This document shows positions 1 through 8,294 of a stretch of DNA of 47,139 nt, one piece after another; the stretch's first letter is position 1; every line of letters begins with the position of its first letter. The position numbers were made by a program, and so were the translations under genes. Below the pieces are notes generated by a model, which ran no database searches, was not told the DNA's origin, and saw nothing but the letters and a program-made list of their open reading frames with translations. The stretch spans positions 1-47,139 of the forward strand of contig DVIA01000064.1 of NCBI GenBank assembly GCA_018711655.1, written 5' to 3'. The DNA is from Candidatus Pullichristensenella avicola (lineage in GTDB: Bacteria > Bacillota > Clostridia > Christensenellales > Aristaeellaceae).

Positions 1-1443
1 CGTTTCCTGCCCGACAAGGCCATCGACCTTATTGACGAGGCCTGCGCCATGATCCGCACCGAGATCGACTCCATGCCGCAGGAGATGGACGACATCGCCC
101 GGCAGATCATCGAAAAGGAGATCGAAGAGGCGGCGCTTTCCAACGACACTGAGGCGCGCTCGAAGGAAAAGCTGGCCAGGGTGCAGGAAGATCTGGCCAA
201 CATGCGCGACAAGTTCAAGGAAATGAAGGCCAAGTGGGAACTGGAAAAGCAGGATATCGGCAAGGTGCAGAAGCTGCGCGAGGAGATCGAGCAGTGCAAC
301 GCCGATATCGAACTTGCGCAGCGCGAATACGACCTGAACAAGGCCGCCGAGTTGCAGTACGGCCGCCTGCCGCAGTTACAGAAGGAACTGGAGGCCGAGG
401 AGAAAAAGGCCGAGGCCGCGCAGGGCAGGAACAAGCTTCTGCGCGACAAGGTGACGGACGAGGAGATCGCCCGCATCGTCTCCCGCTGGACGGGCATCCC
501 CGTTTCCAAGCTGGTCGAGGGCGAGCGCGAAAAGCTGCTGCGTCTGCCCAGCATCCTTCATCAGCGCGTGGTCGGCCAGGACGAGGCCGTGGAAAAGGTC
601 TCCGAGGCCATCCTCCGCTCGCGCGCCGGCATCCAGGACCCGAACCGGCCCATCGGCTCGTTCCTCTTCCTCGGCCCCACGGGCGTGGGCAAGACGGAAT
701 TGGCCAAGACGCTGGCGCAGGCGCTGTTTGACGACGAAAAGAACCTCGTGCGCATCGACATGACCGAGTACATGGAAAAGCACTCCGTTTCGCGCCTGGT
801 CGGCGCGCCTCCGGGATACGTTGGCTACGAGGAGGGCGGCCAGCTGACCGAGGCCGTGCGGCGCAAGCCCTACAGCGTCATCCTCTTTGACGAGGTGGAA
901 AAGGCGCACCCGGATGTGTTCAACATCCTTCTGCAGGTGCTGGACGACGGCCGCATCACCGATTCGCAGGGCCGGACGGTGGATTTTAAAAACACCATCA
1001 TCATCCTCACCTCGAATCTGGGCAGCAGCGTCATCCTCGAGGGCATCGGCCCGGACGGCAAGCTCTCCGAGGAAGCGCGCGGCGAAGTGAACGGCCTGCT
1101 CAAGCGGCAGTTCCGGCCCGAGTTCCTCAATCGTCTGGACGAGATCGTCTTTTATACCCCGCTGAACAGGGCCCAGATCCGCCAGATCGCCGATCTGACC
1201 CTGCAGGCCCTCAACCGCCGGCTTGCCGAACGCGGCGTGGCCGTGCGCCTGACCGACGCCGCCAAGGACTATGTGGTCGAAAACGGTTACGATCCCATCT
1301 ACGGCGCGCGTCCGCTCAAGCGCTTTATCCAGCGCGCGGTGGAGACACCCGTGGCCCGCACCCTCGTCGCCGAGGACGTGCCCGAGGGGAGCACACTGGA
1401 GGTGTACCCGGAGGGAGAGGCGCTTGCGGTTCGTATCGCCTGA
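1..1443 (+). CDS. clpB: ClpB disaggregase, C-terminal part (5' truncated)
   Basis: ATP-dependent chaperone that, with DnaK, pulls proteins out of aggregates in the cytosol. The reading frame is open from base 1 (RFLPDKAIDLIDEA precedes the first ATG at 49), so the N-terminal domain and most of the first ATPase domain lie outside the window. Seen here are the end of NBD1, the charged coiled-coil middle domain (roughly the first 150 residues), and a full NBD2 with Walker A GPTGVGKTEL, Walker B VILFDEVEKAH, an arginine-finger region (RPEFLNRLDE) and the sensor-2 motif GARPLKRFIQ. The middle domain separates ClpB from ClpA/ClpX. It is followed by a strong hairpin, so it is probably the last gene of its transcript. 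Confidence 0.97.
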   Translation, partial: RFLPDKAIDLIDEACAMIRTEIDSMPQEMDDIARQIIEKEIEEAALSNDTEARSKEKLARVQEDLANMRDKFKEMKAKWELEKQDIGKVQKLREEIEQCNADIELAQREYDLNKAAELQYGRLPQLQKELEAEEKKAEAAQGRNKLLRDKVTDEEIARIVSRWTGIPVSKLVEGEREKLLRLPSILHQRVVGQDEAVEKVSEAILRSRAGIQDPNRPIGSFLFLGPTGVGKTELAKTLAQALFDDEKNLVRIDMTEYMEKHSVSRLVGAPPGYVGYEEGGQLTEAVRRKPYSVILFDEVEKAHPDVFNILLQVLDDGRITDSQGRTVDFKNTIIILTSNLGSSVILEGIGPDGKLSEEARGEVNGLLKRQFRPEFLNRLDEIVFYTPLNRAQIRQIADLTLQALNRRLAERGVAVRLTDAAKDYVVENGYDPIYGARPLKRFIQRAVETPVARTLVAEDVPEGSTLEVYPEGEALAVRIA

Positions 1444-1457
1444 CCGACGCCATTTCT

Positions 1458-1486
1458 TTCGCCGCAGAATTGTATTCTGCGGCGAA
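1458..1486 (+). terminator. Hairpin terminator after clpB
   Basis: A perfect 13-bp stem (TTCGCCGCAGAAT and its complement) closes a 3-base TGT loop 15 bases after the clpB stop. It is followed by AT-rich sequence, not a clean T-run. Confidence 0.75.
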
Positions 1487-1551
1487 TTTATTATGATATG
1501 GTTACTTTTTGACGCGAATAATATTTAACACGAATGAACAGGGAACCACCC

Positions 1552-1580
1552 TTGACTTTTGGACGTCCAAGAGATATATT
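1552..1580 (+). promoter_or_regulatory. Promoter with a palindrome in the spacer, upstream of the CbiC-like gene
   Basis: TTGACT (1552-1557), a 17-bp spacer and TATATT (1575-1580) form a good sigma-A promoter about 50 bp before the CbiC-like start. The spacer contains the perfect 12-bp palindrome TTGGACGTCCAA (1559-1570), a position where a dimeric regulator could block or reshape the promoter. The regulator is unknown. Confidence 0.7.
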
Positions 1581-1630
1581 TTTTATAGAATCTTATTGAA
1601 AAGATTGGATTTTTTTTGACAGGAGTGTTC

Positions 1631-2242
1631 ATGTTGATTCGAAAGATGCAGGCGGACGGCAGGCATCGCGCAGGCATCCCGTATCTCAATCAGGAAATGG
1701 CCAACATTCTGGCCGCGGTCGAGCAGGAAACGGGCGATCTGGCTCTGGCGCAGAGCATCTATTTTAGCCCTACCGCGCTGACGCACATCAAACGCCTGAT
1801 TGATATGGGCGGCTCAATTATCACCGATACGACGCTGGTGGCAAATGACATCGGCGCCGATCTGTTGGGCGGCAAAGGCGCGAAAGTCCTGTGTTTTATC
1901 GACGACCCGCAGGTGGTCATGCTGGCCGAACAGCGCCGCGTCACCCGCGCGGAAGTGGCGGTGGATTACGGCCTGGCCGTGCCCGGCCCCAAGCTGATGG
2001 TGGTGGGCAGCGCGCCGGCGGCCATCAACCGCCTGATCCAGCGGCGCATGCACGAGCCGATGTCGGACGTGTGTGTGCTCGCCGCGCCCAGCGGCTTTGC
2101 CAGCGCCGTGCAACTCAAGGAACGGCTGTTGGACAGCGACCTGGCCTCCATCATCGCCCGCGGCAAGAAGGGCGGCATTCCCGCAACGGTAACGCTTCTT
2201 AACGCCATCCTGCGCGAGATCAGCGGCAAAAATCCTGCCTGA
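1631..2242 (+). CDS. CbiC/CobH-like (precorrin-8X methylmutase family) protein, stand-alone
   Basis: A 203-aa protein starting at ATG 1631, preceded by AGGAG (1621-1625). It matches the CbiC/CobH fold along its length: an IITDTTLVANDIG segment (family TDTxM), DDPQV, a central VVGSAPAAINRLI (family FGNAPTALFRLLE), PSGFASAVQLKERL (family PVGFVGAAESKEAL) and a C-terminal RGKKGG. CbiC moves a methyl group from C11 to C12 of precorrin-8 in cobalamin synthesis. No other cobalamin gene lies nearby. By hand alignment the conserved catalytic His (VIHTT in CbiC) falls on Gln32 (VEQET), so normal mutase chemistry is doubtful. It has its own promoter and terminator. It may be a true CbiC with a shifted alignment or a paralogue with another tetrapyrrole-related role. 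Confidence 0.8.
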   Translation: MLIRKMQADGRHRAGIPYLNQEMANILAAVEQETGDLALAQSIYFSPTALTHIKRLIDMGGSIITDTTLVANDIGADLLGGKGAKVLCFIDDPQVVMLAEQRRVTRAEVAVDYGLAVPGPKLMVVGSAPAAINRLIQRRMHEPMSDVCVLAAPSGFASAVQLKERLLDSDLASIIARGKKGGIPATVTLLNAILREISGKNPA

Positions 2243-2264
2243 GCGATCGCGAAACCCGGCTTTA

Positions 2265-2301
2265 CAGAACCGGCGGCCTGTCCGTCGGTTCTGATATTTT
2301 T
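2265..2301 (+). terminator. Terminator after the CbiC-like gene
   Basis: CAGAACCG (2265-2272) pairs with CGGTTCTG (2286-2293), followed by ATATTTTT. The other bases between here and the kinase stop at 2467 show no gene. Confidence 0.6.
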
Positions 2302-2466
2302 GGAAACGGCGCGCAGGCGTTGGCCCATCGGCGCGGCCGCGCAAAAGGGTTCCCCCGCTCTTCGCCTTTTGCCCCCCGCAAAGCGCCATATCCGCGCGCC
2401 CTTGCAGCCCCCGCGAAACGGCGCGGCCTCTGTGCGCGGCAAAGCGCGTCGCCAGGGCGTTCCCGT

Positions 2467-3348
2467 CTAAGGCCGCTCCGGCGGCGTCCGGGGAATGCGG
2501 CCTTCGAAGGCCGTGCCCTCCGGGGCGGATTCAACGTGCAAAACGCCGCCGTTTTCCTCGAGGATCTCCAAAACAATGGACAGCCCCATGCCGCGGCCCG
2601 CGCCCTTGGTGGTATAACCGCGCTCGAAAATGGCGGCGCGCCGGTCCTCGGGAATTTCCGTGCCGGTATTGAATACGCGAAAGGTAAAGGCGTGCAAATC
2701 CTCCCCGGTTTCCACCACCAGCCGCCTTTCTGGCAGGGCGGGATCGGCCATGGCGTCGATGGCGTTGTCGATGAGGTTGCCCAGCACGCGGCACATTTCC
2801 CAGCCGGGCACATGCAGCCCCTGCCATGGCGAAGCGATACGCGTTTCCATGGCGATGCCGCGTTCGGCGCAGTCGGCGGCCTTGGCGGCCAGGAGGGCGT
2901 TGACCGCGGGGCTGGCGGTTTTGAGGCTGTTGCCGACGATTTGTATATCGTTGTAGACCCGTTCGATGTAGTTTTGCGCTTCCGCATATTCGCCCATTTC
3001 GATCAGGCCGAAAACCACCTGCATGTGGTTTTTGAAATCGTGCCGCTGGGCGCGCAGCGTGCCGTTGAGCGCCTCCACCTGGTCGTAGGCCTCCTCCAGC
3101 ATCTCGGTCTGGCGCGCGATTTTGCGGGCGTTGCGGGCGTCGCGAATATCCAGAAACGCGCCCCAGACCACCACCAGCGCCATCGCGCAGATGAGCAGCC
3201 GCTCCGCCATGCCGGACAGGTCGAATTCGCGGCCGAAAAGCGCGTAGAGCGCCAGGCCCACGGCAAAAAACACCTGCGCCGCGTTGGCGGCGATGGCGTA
3301 GCGGGAGACTTTGTGCAAATCCAGCCGTTCTCGAAGCGTCTTTTTCAT
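2467..3348 (-). CDS. Sensor histidine kinase of the SpoOB/GHKL type, orphan
   Basis: A 293-aa membrane kinase. Two hydrophobic N-terminal segments (about residues 15-60) are followed by a short coiled coil and the phospho-acceptor helix RHDFKNHMQVVFGLIEMGEY, typical of SpoOB-type DHp domains seen in AgrC and CitA-like kinases. A GHKL ATPase domain follows, with an N-box (NLIDNAIDAM), a G1-like FNTG and a G2 GRGMGLSIV. There is no extracellular sensor domain to speak of and no response regulator next to it. The ATG at 3346-3348 lies 6 bases from a TATAAT box, so the mRNA is probably leaderless. The open frame runs further upstream but across the promoter, so I reject longer starts. Confidence 0.88.
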   Translation of the reverse strand: MKKTLRERLDLHKVSRYAIAANAAQVFFAVGLALYALFGREFDLSGMAERLLICAMALVVVWGAFLDIRDARNARKIARQTEMLEEAYDQVEALNGTLRAQRHDFKNHMQVVFGLIEMGEYAEAQNYIERVYNDIQIVGNSLKTASPAVNALLAAKAADCAERGIAMETRIASPWQGLHVPGWEMCRVLGNLIDNAIDAMADPALPERRLVVETGEDLHAFTFRVFNTGTEIPEDRRAAIFERGYTTKGAGRGMGLSIVLEILEENGGVLHVESAPEGTAFEGRIPRTPPERP

Positions 3349-3354
3349 GCGAAC

Positions 3355-3384
3355 ATTATAGCACCGATGCCGCGCAAGTTGCAA
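3355..3384 (-). promoter_or_regulatory. Promoter of the sensor kinase (leaderless start)
   Basis: On the minus strand TTGCAA (3379-3384), an 18-bp spacer and TATAAT (3355-3360), with only 6 bases between the -10 box and the ATG. Transcription would start at or next to the start codon. Confidence 0.65.
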
Positions 3385-3459
3385 TAACTTTTCCGAACCA
3401 TGCGCGCAATCTAAACACGGCGAAGCTATAATTTGAAAAACAGACAGGGGGAAGCGTTT

Positions 3460-3978
3460 ATGAAGGATTCCAAGACCCGGCGTCTGGCCTATGGCGGGTT
3501 GATGGCGGCGCTGATCGCGCTTCTGACGGCCTATGTGCGGCTGGATATACTGTTTTTCCTTTCCATGCGCAGCGGTTACGCGCATTTGGGCGATGTAGGC
3601 ATTGTGCTCTCTTCGCTGGTAATGGGGCCGTTTGCGGCGGTGCCCGCGGCGCTGGGCTCGGCGATAGCCGATCTGCTGGCCGGGTATGTGACCTACGCGC
3701 CGTTTACGCTGGCGATCAAGGGCGCGATGGGCTTCATGCTTGGCAAATGGCTGGTTCCCAAGCGCTTCAGCGCGCGCAATATCGCCCTGCTCGTTCTCGC
3801 GGCGGCGTTCATGGTGGGCGCGTATTTTCTCACCGATACGCTGCTTTACGGCCTGGAAGCCGCCATCGGCTCGGTGATCGGCAACTGCGTGCAGGGCGTG
3901 GCGATGCTTGCCGGCGGCGTGGTGCTCGCGCCGATTTACTGCTCGCTGCCGGAGGGCATCCGCAAAAGAATCCGCTGA
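3460..3978 (+). CDS. ECF transporter substrate-specificity (S) component
   Basis: A 172-aa integral membrane protein, the vitamin-binding subunit of an energy-coupling-factor importer. It starts at ATG 3460 with GGGGGAAG just upstream and a TATAAT at 3427-3432. The pattern of about six membrane segments, with GYAHLGDVGIVLSS, a long GPFAAVPAALGSAIADLL stretch and YAPFTLAIKG, is that of the S-component family which in relatives reads GYxNLGDA ... GGIGSALADLLxGY ... YAPxTLxIKG. The substrate cannot be read from the sequence. The shared EcfA and EcfT subunits are not in the window, as expected for group II ECF systems. Confidence 0.82.
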   Translation: MKDSKTRRLAYGGLMAALIALLTAYVRLDILFFLSMRSGYAHLGDVGIVLSSLVMGPFAAVPAALGSAIADLLAGYVTYAPFTLAIKGAMGFMLGKWLVPKRFSARNIALLVLAAAFMVGAYFLTDTLLYGLEAAIGSVIGNCVQGVAMLAGGVVLAPIYCSLPEGIRKRIR

Positions 3979-3984
3979 ACGCGC

Positions 3985-4025
3985 AAAAACGCCGCCGCGA
4001 GGAACATCCTCACGGCGGCGTTTTT
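3985..4025. terminator. Bidirectional terminator between convergent genes
   Basis: A long stem with one mismatch (AAAAACGCCGCCG with CGGCGGCGTTTTT, extended by CGAGGA/TCCTCA) and a 3-base loop. It has T-runs on both strands and serves the ECF gene and the convergent thiolase-like gene. Confidence 0.88.
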
Positions 4026-4746
4026 AATCCTTCGGCTTTTCCCACAGGCCGTATTGCGCCTCGTTTTGCAAGGCGGAAAGCAAAAGCTCGCGCGCGTCGG
4101 GCTTGCGGCGGCAGATGGCGTTCAAAAGCTCGCGCACGTCGTCGCGCTTGGTGCGGCCGTTGGCCGGGCAGGGCGAGGGCACCACGGGAAGGTTCAGCGT
4201 TTTCACCATGTGAAGAACATGCTTCTCCGGCAGGTACACCAGCGGGCGGATCTGCGTGATGCCCTTGCGCGTCAGGCGCGTGACGGGGTGGAAGGTGTGA
4301 ATGCGCCCCTCGTAGAGCATGGAAAGGAAAAGCGTCTCAATGGCGTCGTCGCGGTGATGGCCGAGGGCGAGCTTGTTGGCGCCCGCCTCAAGACAGAGGT
4401 CCACCAGCGCGCCGCGGCGCATCTTCGCGCACAGGGAACAGGGGTTTTTCTCCTTGCGCTCTTCGAAGATGACCTTGCCGATCTGCGTTTCGCGGACGAT
4501 GTAGGGAACGTCCAGCGTTTCGCAAAGCGCGCGCACGCCGCTTAGATCGAACGGCTGAAGGCCCATGGTGAGCGTCACGGCGGTGAGCGTGTAAGGATTT
4601 TTGGAGAAGCGACGGTAGAGCGCAAGCGCATAGAGCAAAAGCAGGCTGTCCTTGCCGCCGGAAACGCCTACGGCCACATGGTCGCCGGGGGCGATCATGG
4701 AAAAATCCTCGTCGGCGCGGCGCAGGCAGCCGAGCACCTCTTTCAT
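4024..4746 (-). CDS. TtcA-family tRNA 2-thiolation protein
   Basis: A 240-aa cytosolic ATP pyrophosphatase of the TtcA/TtuA family, whose members put sulfur on C32 or on other tRNA bases using an iron-sulfur cluster. The PP-loop SGGKDS is near residue 30, followed by a CxxC motif (PCSLCAKMRR), GHHRDDAIETLFL and, near the C-terminus, SPCPANGRTKRDDV, the third-cysteine region of this family. ATG 4746 has GGAGGAGG upstream. The frame extends further 5' but without a better start. The exact tRNA target is not visible. The stop codon overlaps the shared terminator. Confidence 0.85.
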   Translation of the reverse strand: MKEVLGCLRRADEDFSMIAPGDHVAVGVSGGKDSLLLLYALALYRRFSKNPYTLTAVTLTMGLQPFDLSGVRALCETLDVPYIVRETQIGKVIFEERKEKNPCSLCAKMRRGALVDLCLEAGANKLALGHHRDDAIETLFLSMLYEGRIHTFHPVTRLTRKGITQIRPLVYLPEKHVLHMVKTLNLPVVPSPCPANGRTKRDDVRELLNAICRRKPDARELLLSALQNEAQYGLWEKPKD

Positions 4747-4888
4747 ACATCCTCCTCCAAAGGGCGGCGCGGCCGCCCCTTCCAAATTCCCGCCGCGGCG
4801 CCTTGCCGCGCGGCCGGGACGCCTGATGGGCTTCAAACCCGGCGCAAACGCGCCCTTGTCTCTGTCCAGCCAGGCCGCGGCCCGCCCT

Positions 4889-6268
4889 TTAAACGGGCAG
4901 GAGTTCCGACGCCACCGCGAAAAGCACCAGCAGCGAGCAGATATCGACGATGGTGGTGATCAGCGGGCTGGCCATGAGCGCGGGGTCCAGGTGCACGGCC
5001 TTGGCCAGAAGCGGCAGCGTGCAGCCGATGGCCTTGGCGACGATAACGGTAATATACACCGCCGCGGCAATGGTCAGGGCGATGGGAACGCGCTGGGCCA
5101 GGGTCATTTCCATATCGCCGAGCACAAAGGTATACAGCACGAATGTAACCACCGAAAGCACCGCGCCAACGATGAGGCCGACGCGCACCTCTTTCCACAG
5201 GAGCTTGAAGATATCCTTGATCTCCACCTCGCCCAACGCCAGGCCGCGAATGGTCAGCGTCGAAGCCTGCGAGCCGCAGTTGCCGCCCGCGCCCATCAGC
5301 ATGGGAATGCAGGCGGTGAGCACCACGCCGAAGGCGTTGGTCTTGAGCGCGTCCTCATAATGGGTGATGATCATGCCGGTAAAAATGGCGGAAATCATCA
5401 AAAACAGCAGCCACGGCATGCGGTTCTTGGCCAGGGTCAGGACGTTGGTTTTCAAATACTCGTCCTCTGAAGGCAGCATGGCGGCCATTTTCTCGAAGTC
5501 CTCCGTGTTCTCCTCTTCGATGACGTCCACGATGTCGTCGATGGTGATGATGCCGATCATGCGCTCTTCGTGATCGACCACGGGAATGGAGATCAGGTCG
5601 TACTTGCGCACGGCGTCGGCGACCATTTCCTGGTCGTCGGTGGTATGCACGCAGACGAACTGCTGGTTCATCAGCGTTTCCACCTTGACGTCGTCCTTGG
5701 CCAGAAGCAGCTTGCGCAGCGCCACCGTGCCCAGCAGCTTTCTCTGCGCGTCGAGCACATAGAGGGTATAAATGGTTTCCTTATCCAGCCCCGTGCGGCG
5801 GATCTCCGCCATGGCCTCGCCCACGGTGGTGCCCACATGCAATTCCATGTACTCGATGGTCATGATCGAGCCGGCGCTGTTTTCCGGGTAGCGCAAAAAC
5901 TGGTTGATGAGGGCGCGCTTTTGCGCATCGCAGCCCTTCAATACGCGTTTGACCACGCCCGCGGGCAATTCTTCCAGGAAATCCACCGCATCGTCGATGA
6001 ACATATCGTCCACCAGGCGCACGGCTTCATTGTCGTCCATGGCCTCGATAACGCGCTGACGCTGATCGGCGTCCATATAGGAAAATACGTCGGCCGCGAT
6101 GTCCTTGGGCAGGAGCCTGAACACCATCAGCATTTTTTCGTTGTCAAGTTCCTCCATGTACTCGGCGATATCCACCTCGTTGAGCATGGAAAGCGCGCCG
6201 CGCAATTCGCCCTTGCGGCCCTCGGCCACGAGCTTATCCAGGCGCGCGCGGATTTTTTCAAAATCCAT
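4889..6268 (-). CDS. mgtE: Magnesium transporter MgtE
   Basis: A 459-aa Mg2+ channel/transporter. It has the MgtE N-terminal domain (helical, about residues 10-130), a pair of CBS domains (about 135-255, with TLYVLDAQRKLLG and ISIPVVDHEERMIGIITIDDIVDV) and a C-terminal membrane domain of five segments with the pore signature GGNCGSQASTLTIRG. In the family, Mg2+ binding to the cytosolic domains closes the pore. I chose ATG 6268 because GGGAGG lies 9 bases upstream, whereas the ATG 9 bases earlier abuts that SD. A long structured leader with an attenuator precedes it, so expression is probably controlled at the RNA level. Confidence 0.96.
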   Translation of the reverse strand: MDFEKIRARLDKLVAEGRKGELRGALSMLNEVDIAEYMEELDNEKMLMVFRLLPKDIAADVFSYMDADQRQRVIEAMDDNEAVRLVDDMFIDDAVDFLEELPAGVVKRVLKGCDAQKRALINQFLRYPENSAGSIMTIEYMELHVGTTVGEAMAEIRRTGLDKETIYTLYVLDAQRKLLGTVALRKLLLAKDDVKVETLMNQQFVCVHTTDDQEMVADAVRKYDLISIPVVDHEERMIGIITIDDIVDVIEEENTEDFEKMAAMLPSEDEYLKTNVLTLAKNRMPWLLFLMISAIFTGMIITHYEDALKTNAFGVVLTACIPMLMGAGGNCGSQASTLTIRGLALGEVEIKDIFKLLWKEVRVGLIVGAVLSVVTFVLYTFVLGDMEMTLAQRVPIALTIAAAVYITVIVAKAIGCTLPLLAKAVHLDPALMASPLITTIVDICSLLVLFAVASELLPV

Positions 6269-6504
6269 CGGCTTCATCCTCCCTCCGTTTGTTCTAAAAC
6301 GCACGAAAACAGCACACCGCCCCTGGTCGTGCTGTGCTTGCGACGTTTCGACAGATGTTTGAGAATGACGGCCTTCCGGGAACGGTCAGTCCGCGGCAGG
6401 GCGGACGAACCGACTTCGGGGAACGCCTTCACTGGACACACATCTAGCGCCGTCGTCCACGCCTTGCCACCTCCCGGTATCAGAATGGATGCGGGAAACC
6501 CCGC
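6269..6504 (-). promoter_or_regulatory. Structured 5' leader of mgtE, riboswitch candidate
   Basis: About 235 nt lie between the predicted mgtE transcription start and the gene. By eye the RNA can form a 5' hairpin (GCGGGGTTTCCCGC), then a junction closed by CCGGGA pairing with TCCCGG. Inside the junction are one arm of TGGAC/GTCCA and one of GTCCGC/GCGGAC. The attenuator hairpin follows. MgtE genes in Firmicutes are often controlled by the M-box Mg2+ riboswitch, but its conserved core is not recognisable here. I therefore call it a candidate of unknown class. Confidence 0.55.
6306..6334 (-). terminator. mgtE: Intrinsic terminator (attenuator) in the mgtE leader
   Basis: On the minus strand CAGCACGACC pairs with GGTGTGCTG (one bulged G) and is followed directly by TTTT, about 40 bases before the mgtE start codon. 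A terminator inside a 5' leader indicates conditional read-through. Confidence 0.72.
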
Positions 6505-6510
6505 TCTTTT

Positions 6511-6539
6511 ATCATAGCCCCGCAGATGCAAAACGTCAA
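6511..6539 (-). promoter_or_regulatory. mgtE: mgtE promoter
   Basis: On the minus strand TTGACG (6534-6539), a 17-bp spacer and TATGAT (6511-6516). It puts the transcript start near 6504 and so defines the long leader. Confidence 0.75.
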
Positions 6540-6600
6540 CCCCTCTTGGGAAAAATTTCTTCGCTCCAGAGGAATTAACGCAAATCGCCGCTGCGCGGGA

Positions 6601-6630
6601 TTGACATAGGTTCCCCGCTGCGCTTAGAAT
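6601..6630 (+). promoter_or_regulatory. Promoter of prfC-typA
   Basis: TTGACA (6601-6606), an 18-bp spacer and TAGAAT (6625-6630), about 35 bp before the prfC start. Confidence 0.75.
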
Positions 6631-6664
6631 ATAGGATGTGATTTTTTGACTTGGAGGAAGGCAC

Positions 6665-8278
6665 ATGCTGCACCCGGAGCTTTCGGCGGAAACGGCGCGC
6701 AGGCGCACGTTCGCCATCATCTCCCACCCGGACGCGGGCAAGACCACGCTGACGGAAAAACTGCTGCTCTACGGCGGAGCCATCCGCCAGGCCGGTTCGG
6801 TCAAGGCGCGCAAGGCCGCCCGCCATGCGACTTCGGACTGGATGGAGATCGAAAAGCAGCGCGGCATTTCGGTGACCTCCTCGGCGATGCAGTTCGACTT
6901 TGACGGCTTCCGCATCAATATTCTCGACACGCCCGGCCATCAGGACTTTTCCGAGGACACCTACCGCACCCTGGTGGCCGCCGACAGCGCTGTAATGCTC
7001 ATCGACAACGCCAAGGGCGTGGAGGAGCAGACCATCAAGCTGTTCAAGGTGTGCCGCATGCGCTCCATCCCCATTTTCACCTTCGTCAACAAACTCGACC
7101 GCGCCGGGCGCGACCCGTTTGAACTGATGGAGGAACTGGAGAACGTACTGGGCATACGCTCCTGCCCGGTCAACTGGCCCATCGGCATCCACGGCGATTT
7201 TCAGGGCGTGTACCACCGCGACACGCGCCTGGTGGAACTCTACCGCGGCGGCGATCACGGCCAGAAGCAGGTGGAGGTGGAGACCATCGCCCTGGACGAC
7301 CCCCATCTTCCCGAGGCCATCGGGCAGAGCTATTACGACAAGCTTTTGGAGGACGTGGAACTGCTGGACGTGGCCGGCGACCCCTTCGACCTGGACATGA
7401 TCCTCGAAGGCAAGCTGACCCCCATGTTCTTCGGCTCGGCGAGCAACAACTTCGGCGTGGAGCCGTTTTTGAAGCGCTTTCTGTCTTATACGAAATCGCC
7501 CACGCCGCGCGTCTCCGACCACGGCGTCATCGAACCGACGGACGAGAAGTTCACCGGCTTTATCTTCAAGATCCAGGCCAACATGAACCCCGCGCACCGC
7601 GACCGGCTGGCCTTCATGCGCGTGTGCTCCGGCGTGTTTGAAAAGGGCATGACCGTGTGGCACTCCTCCTCGGGCGAAAAGGTCAAACTGGCGCAACCGC
7701 AGCAGTTCATGGCGCAGGAACACGAGACGGTGGAAACCGCCTACCCCGGCGACATCATCGGCCTGTTCGACCCCGGCATCTTCCGCCTGGGCGACACGTT
7801 GTGCACCGGTTCGCCCGTGCGCTATCAGGGCATTCCCCTGTTCGCGCCGGAGTTCTTCTGCCGCGTCAGCCCCGAGGATTCGATGAAGCGCAAGCAGTTT
7901 TTGAAGGGCATCTCCCAGCTTTCGCAGGAGGGCGCCATACAGACCTTCAAGCGACCCAACATCGGCCGCGAGGAAATGATCGCCGGCGTGGTGGGCGTTT
8001 TGCAGATGGACGTGCTGGAATACCGCCTGAAGAGCGAATACGGCGTAACCATCCTGCGCGAGAACCTGCCCTTCCGCTTCGTGCGCTGGATTGTGGAAAC
8101 GCCCAAGCCGCCGGACAGATTGCGGCTGACCTCCACCACCGTGCCCGCCATCGACCGCGCCGGGCGCGACGTACTGATGTTTGAAAACGAGTGGTCCATC
8201 CGTCTGGCCTGCAAGAACAACGAGGGCCTCGTGCTCGCGGAGACCGCCGACCGCATGACTGCCGACGACCTTGTATGA
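6665..8278 (+). CDS. prfC: Peptide chain release factor 3
   Basis: A 537-aa translational GTPase that removes RF1/RF2 from the ribosome after peptide release. G1 is [10 protein letters not shown], the switch region carries RGISVTSS, G3 is DTPGHQDF and G4 is NKLD. RF3-specific features follow, such as [23 protein letters not shown] and a long C-terminal domain with RFLSYTKSP and [10 protein letters not shown]. Length is normal for RF3. ATG 6665 has GGAGGAAG upstream. It is followed after 16 bp by typA, so the two translation GTPases probably share a transcript. Confidence 0.96.
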   Translation: MLHPELSAETARRRTFAIISHPDAGKTTLTEKLLLYGGAIRQAGSVKARKAARHATSDWMEIEKQRGISVTSSAMQFDFDGFRINILDTPGHQDFSEDTYRTLVAADSAVMLIDNAKGVEEQTIKLFKVCRMRSIPIFTFVNKLDRAGRDPFELMEELENVLGIRSCPVNWPIGIHGDFQGVYHRDTRLVELYRGGDHGQKQVEVETIALDDPHLPEAIGQSYYDKLLEDVELLDVAGDPFDLDMILEGKLTPMFFGSASNNFGVEPFLKRFLSYTKSPTPRVSDHGVIEPTDEKFTGFIFKIQANMNPAHRDRLAFMRVCSGVFEKGMTVWHSSSGEKVKLAQPQQFMAQEHETVETAYPGDIIGLFDPGIFRLGDTLCTGSPVRYQGIPLFAPEFFCRVSPEDSMKRKQFLKGISQLSQEGAIQTFKRPNIGREEMIAGVVGVLQMDVLEYRLKSEYGVTILRENLPFRFVRWIVETPKPPDRLRLTSTTVPAIDRAGRDVLMFENEWSIRLACKNNEGLVLAETADRMTADDLV

Positions 8279-8294
8279 CAAAGGAGCCTTATTC

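Noticed and set aside
6269-6504. M-box Mg2+ riboswitch in front of mgtE
   Set aside because: Expected from the gene, but I could not find the conserved M-box core on the minus strand, so I list only an unassigned leader.
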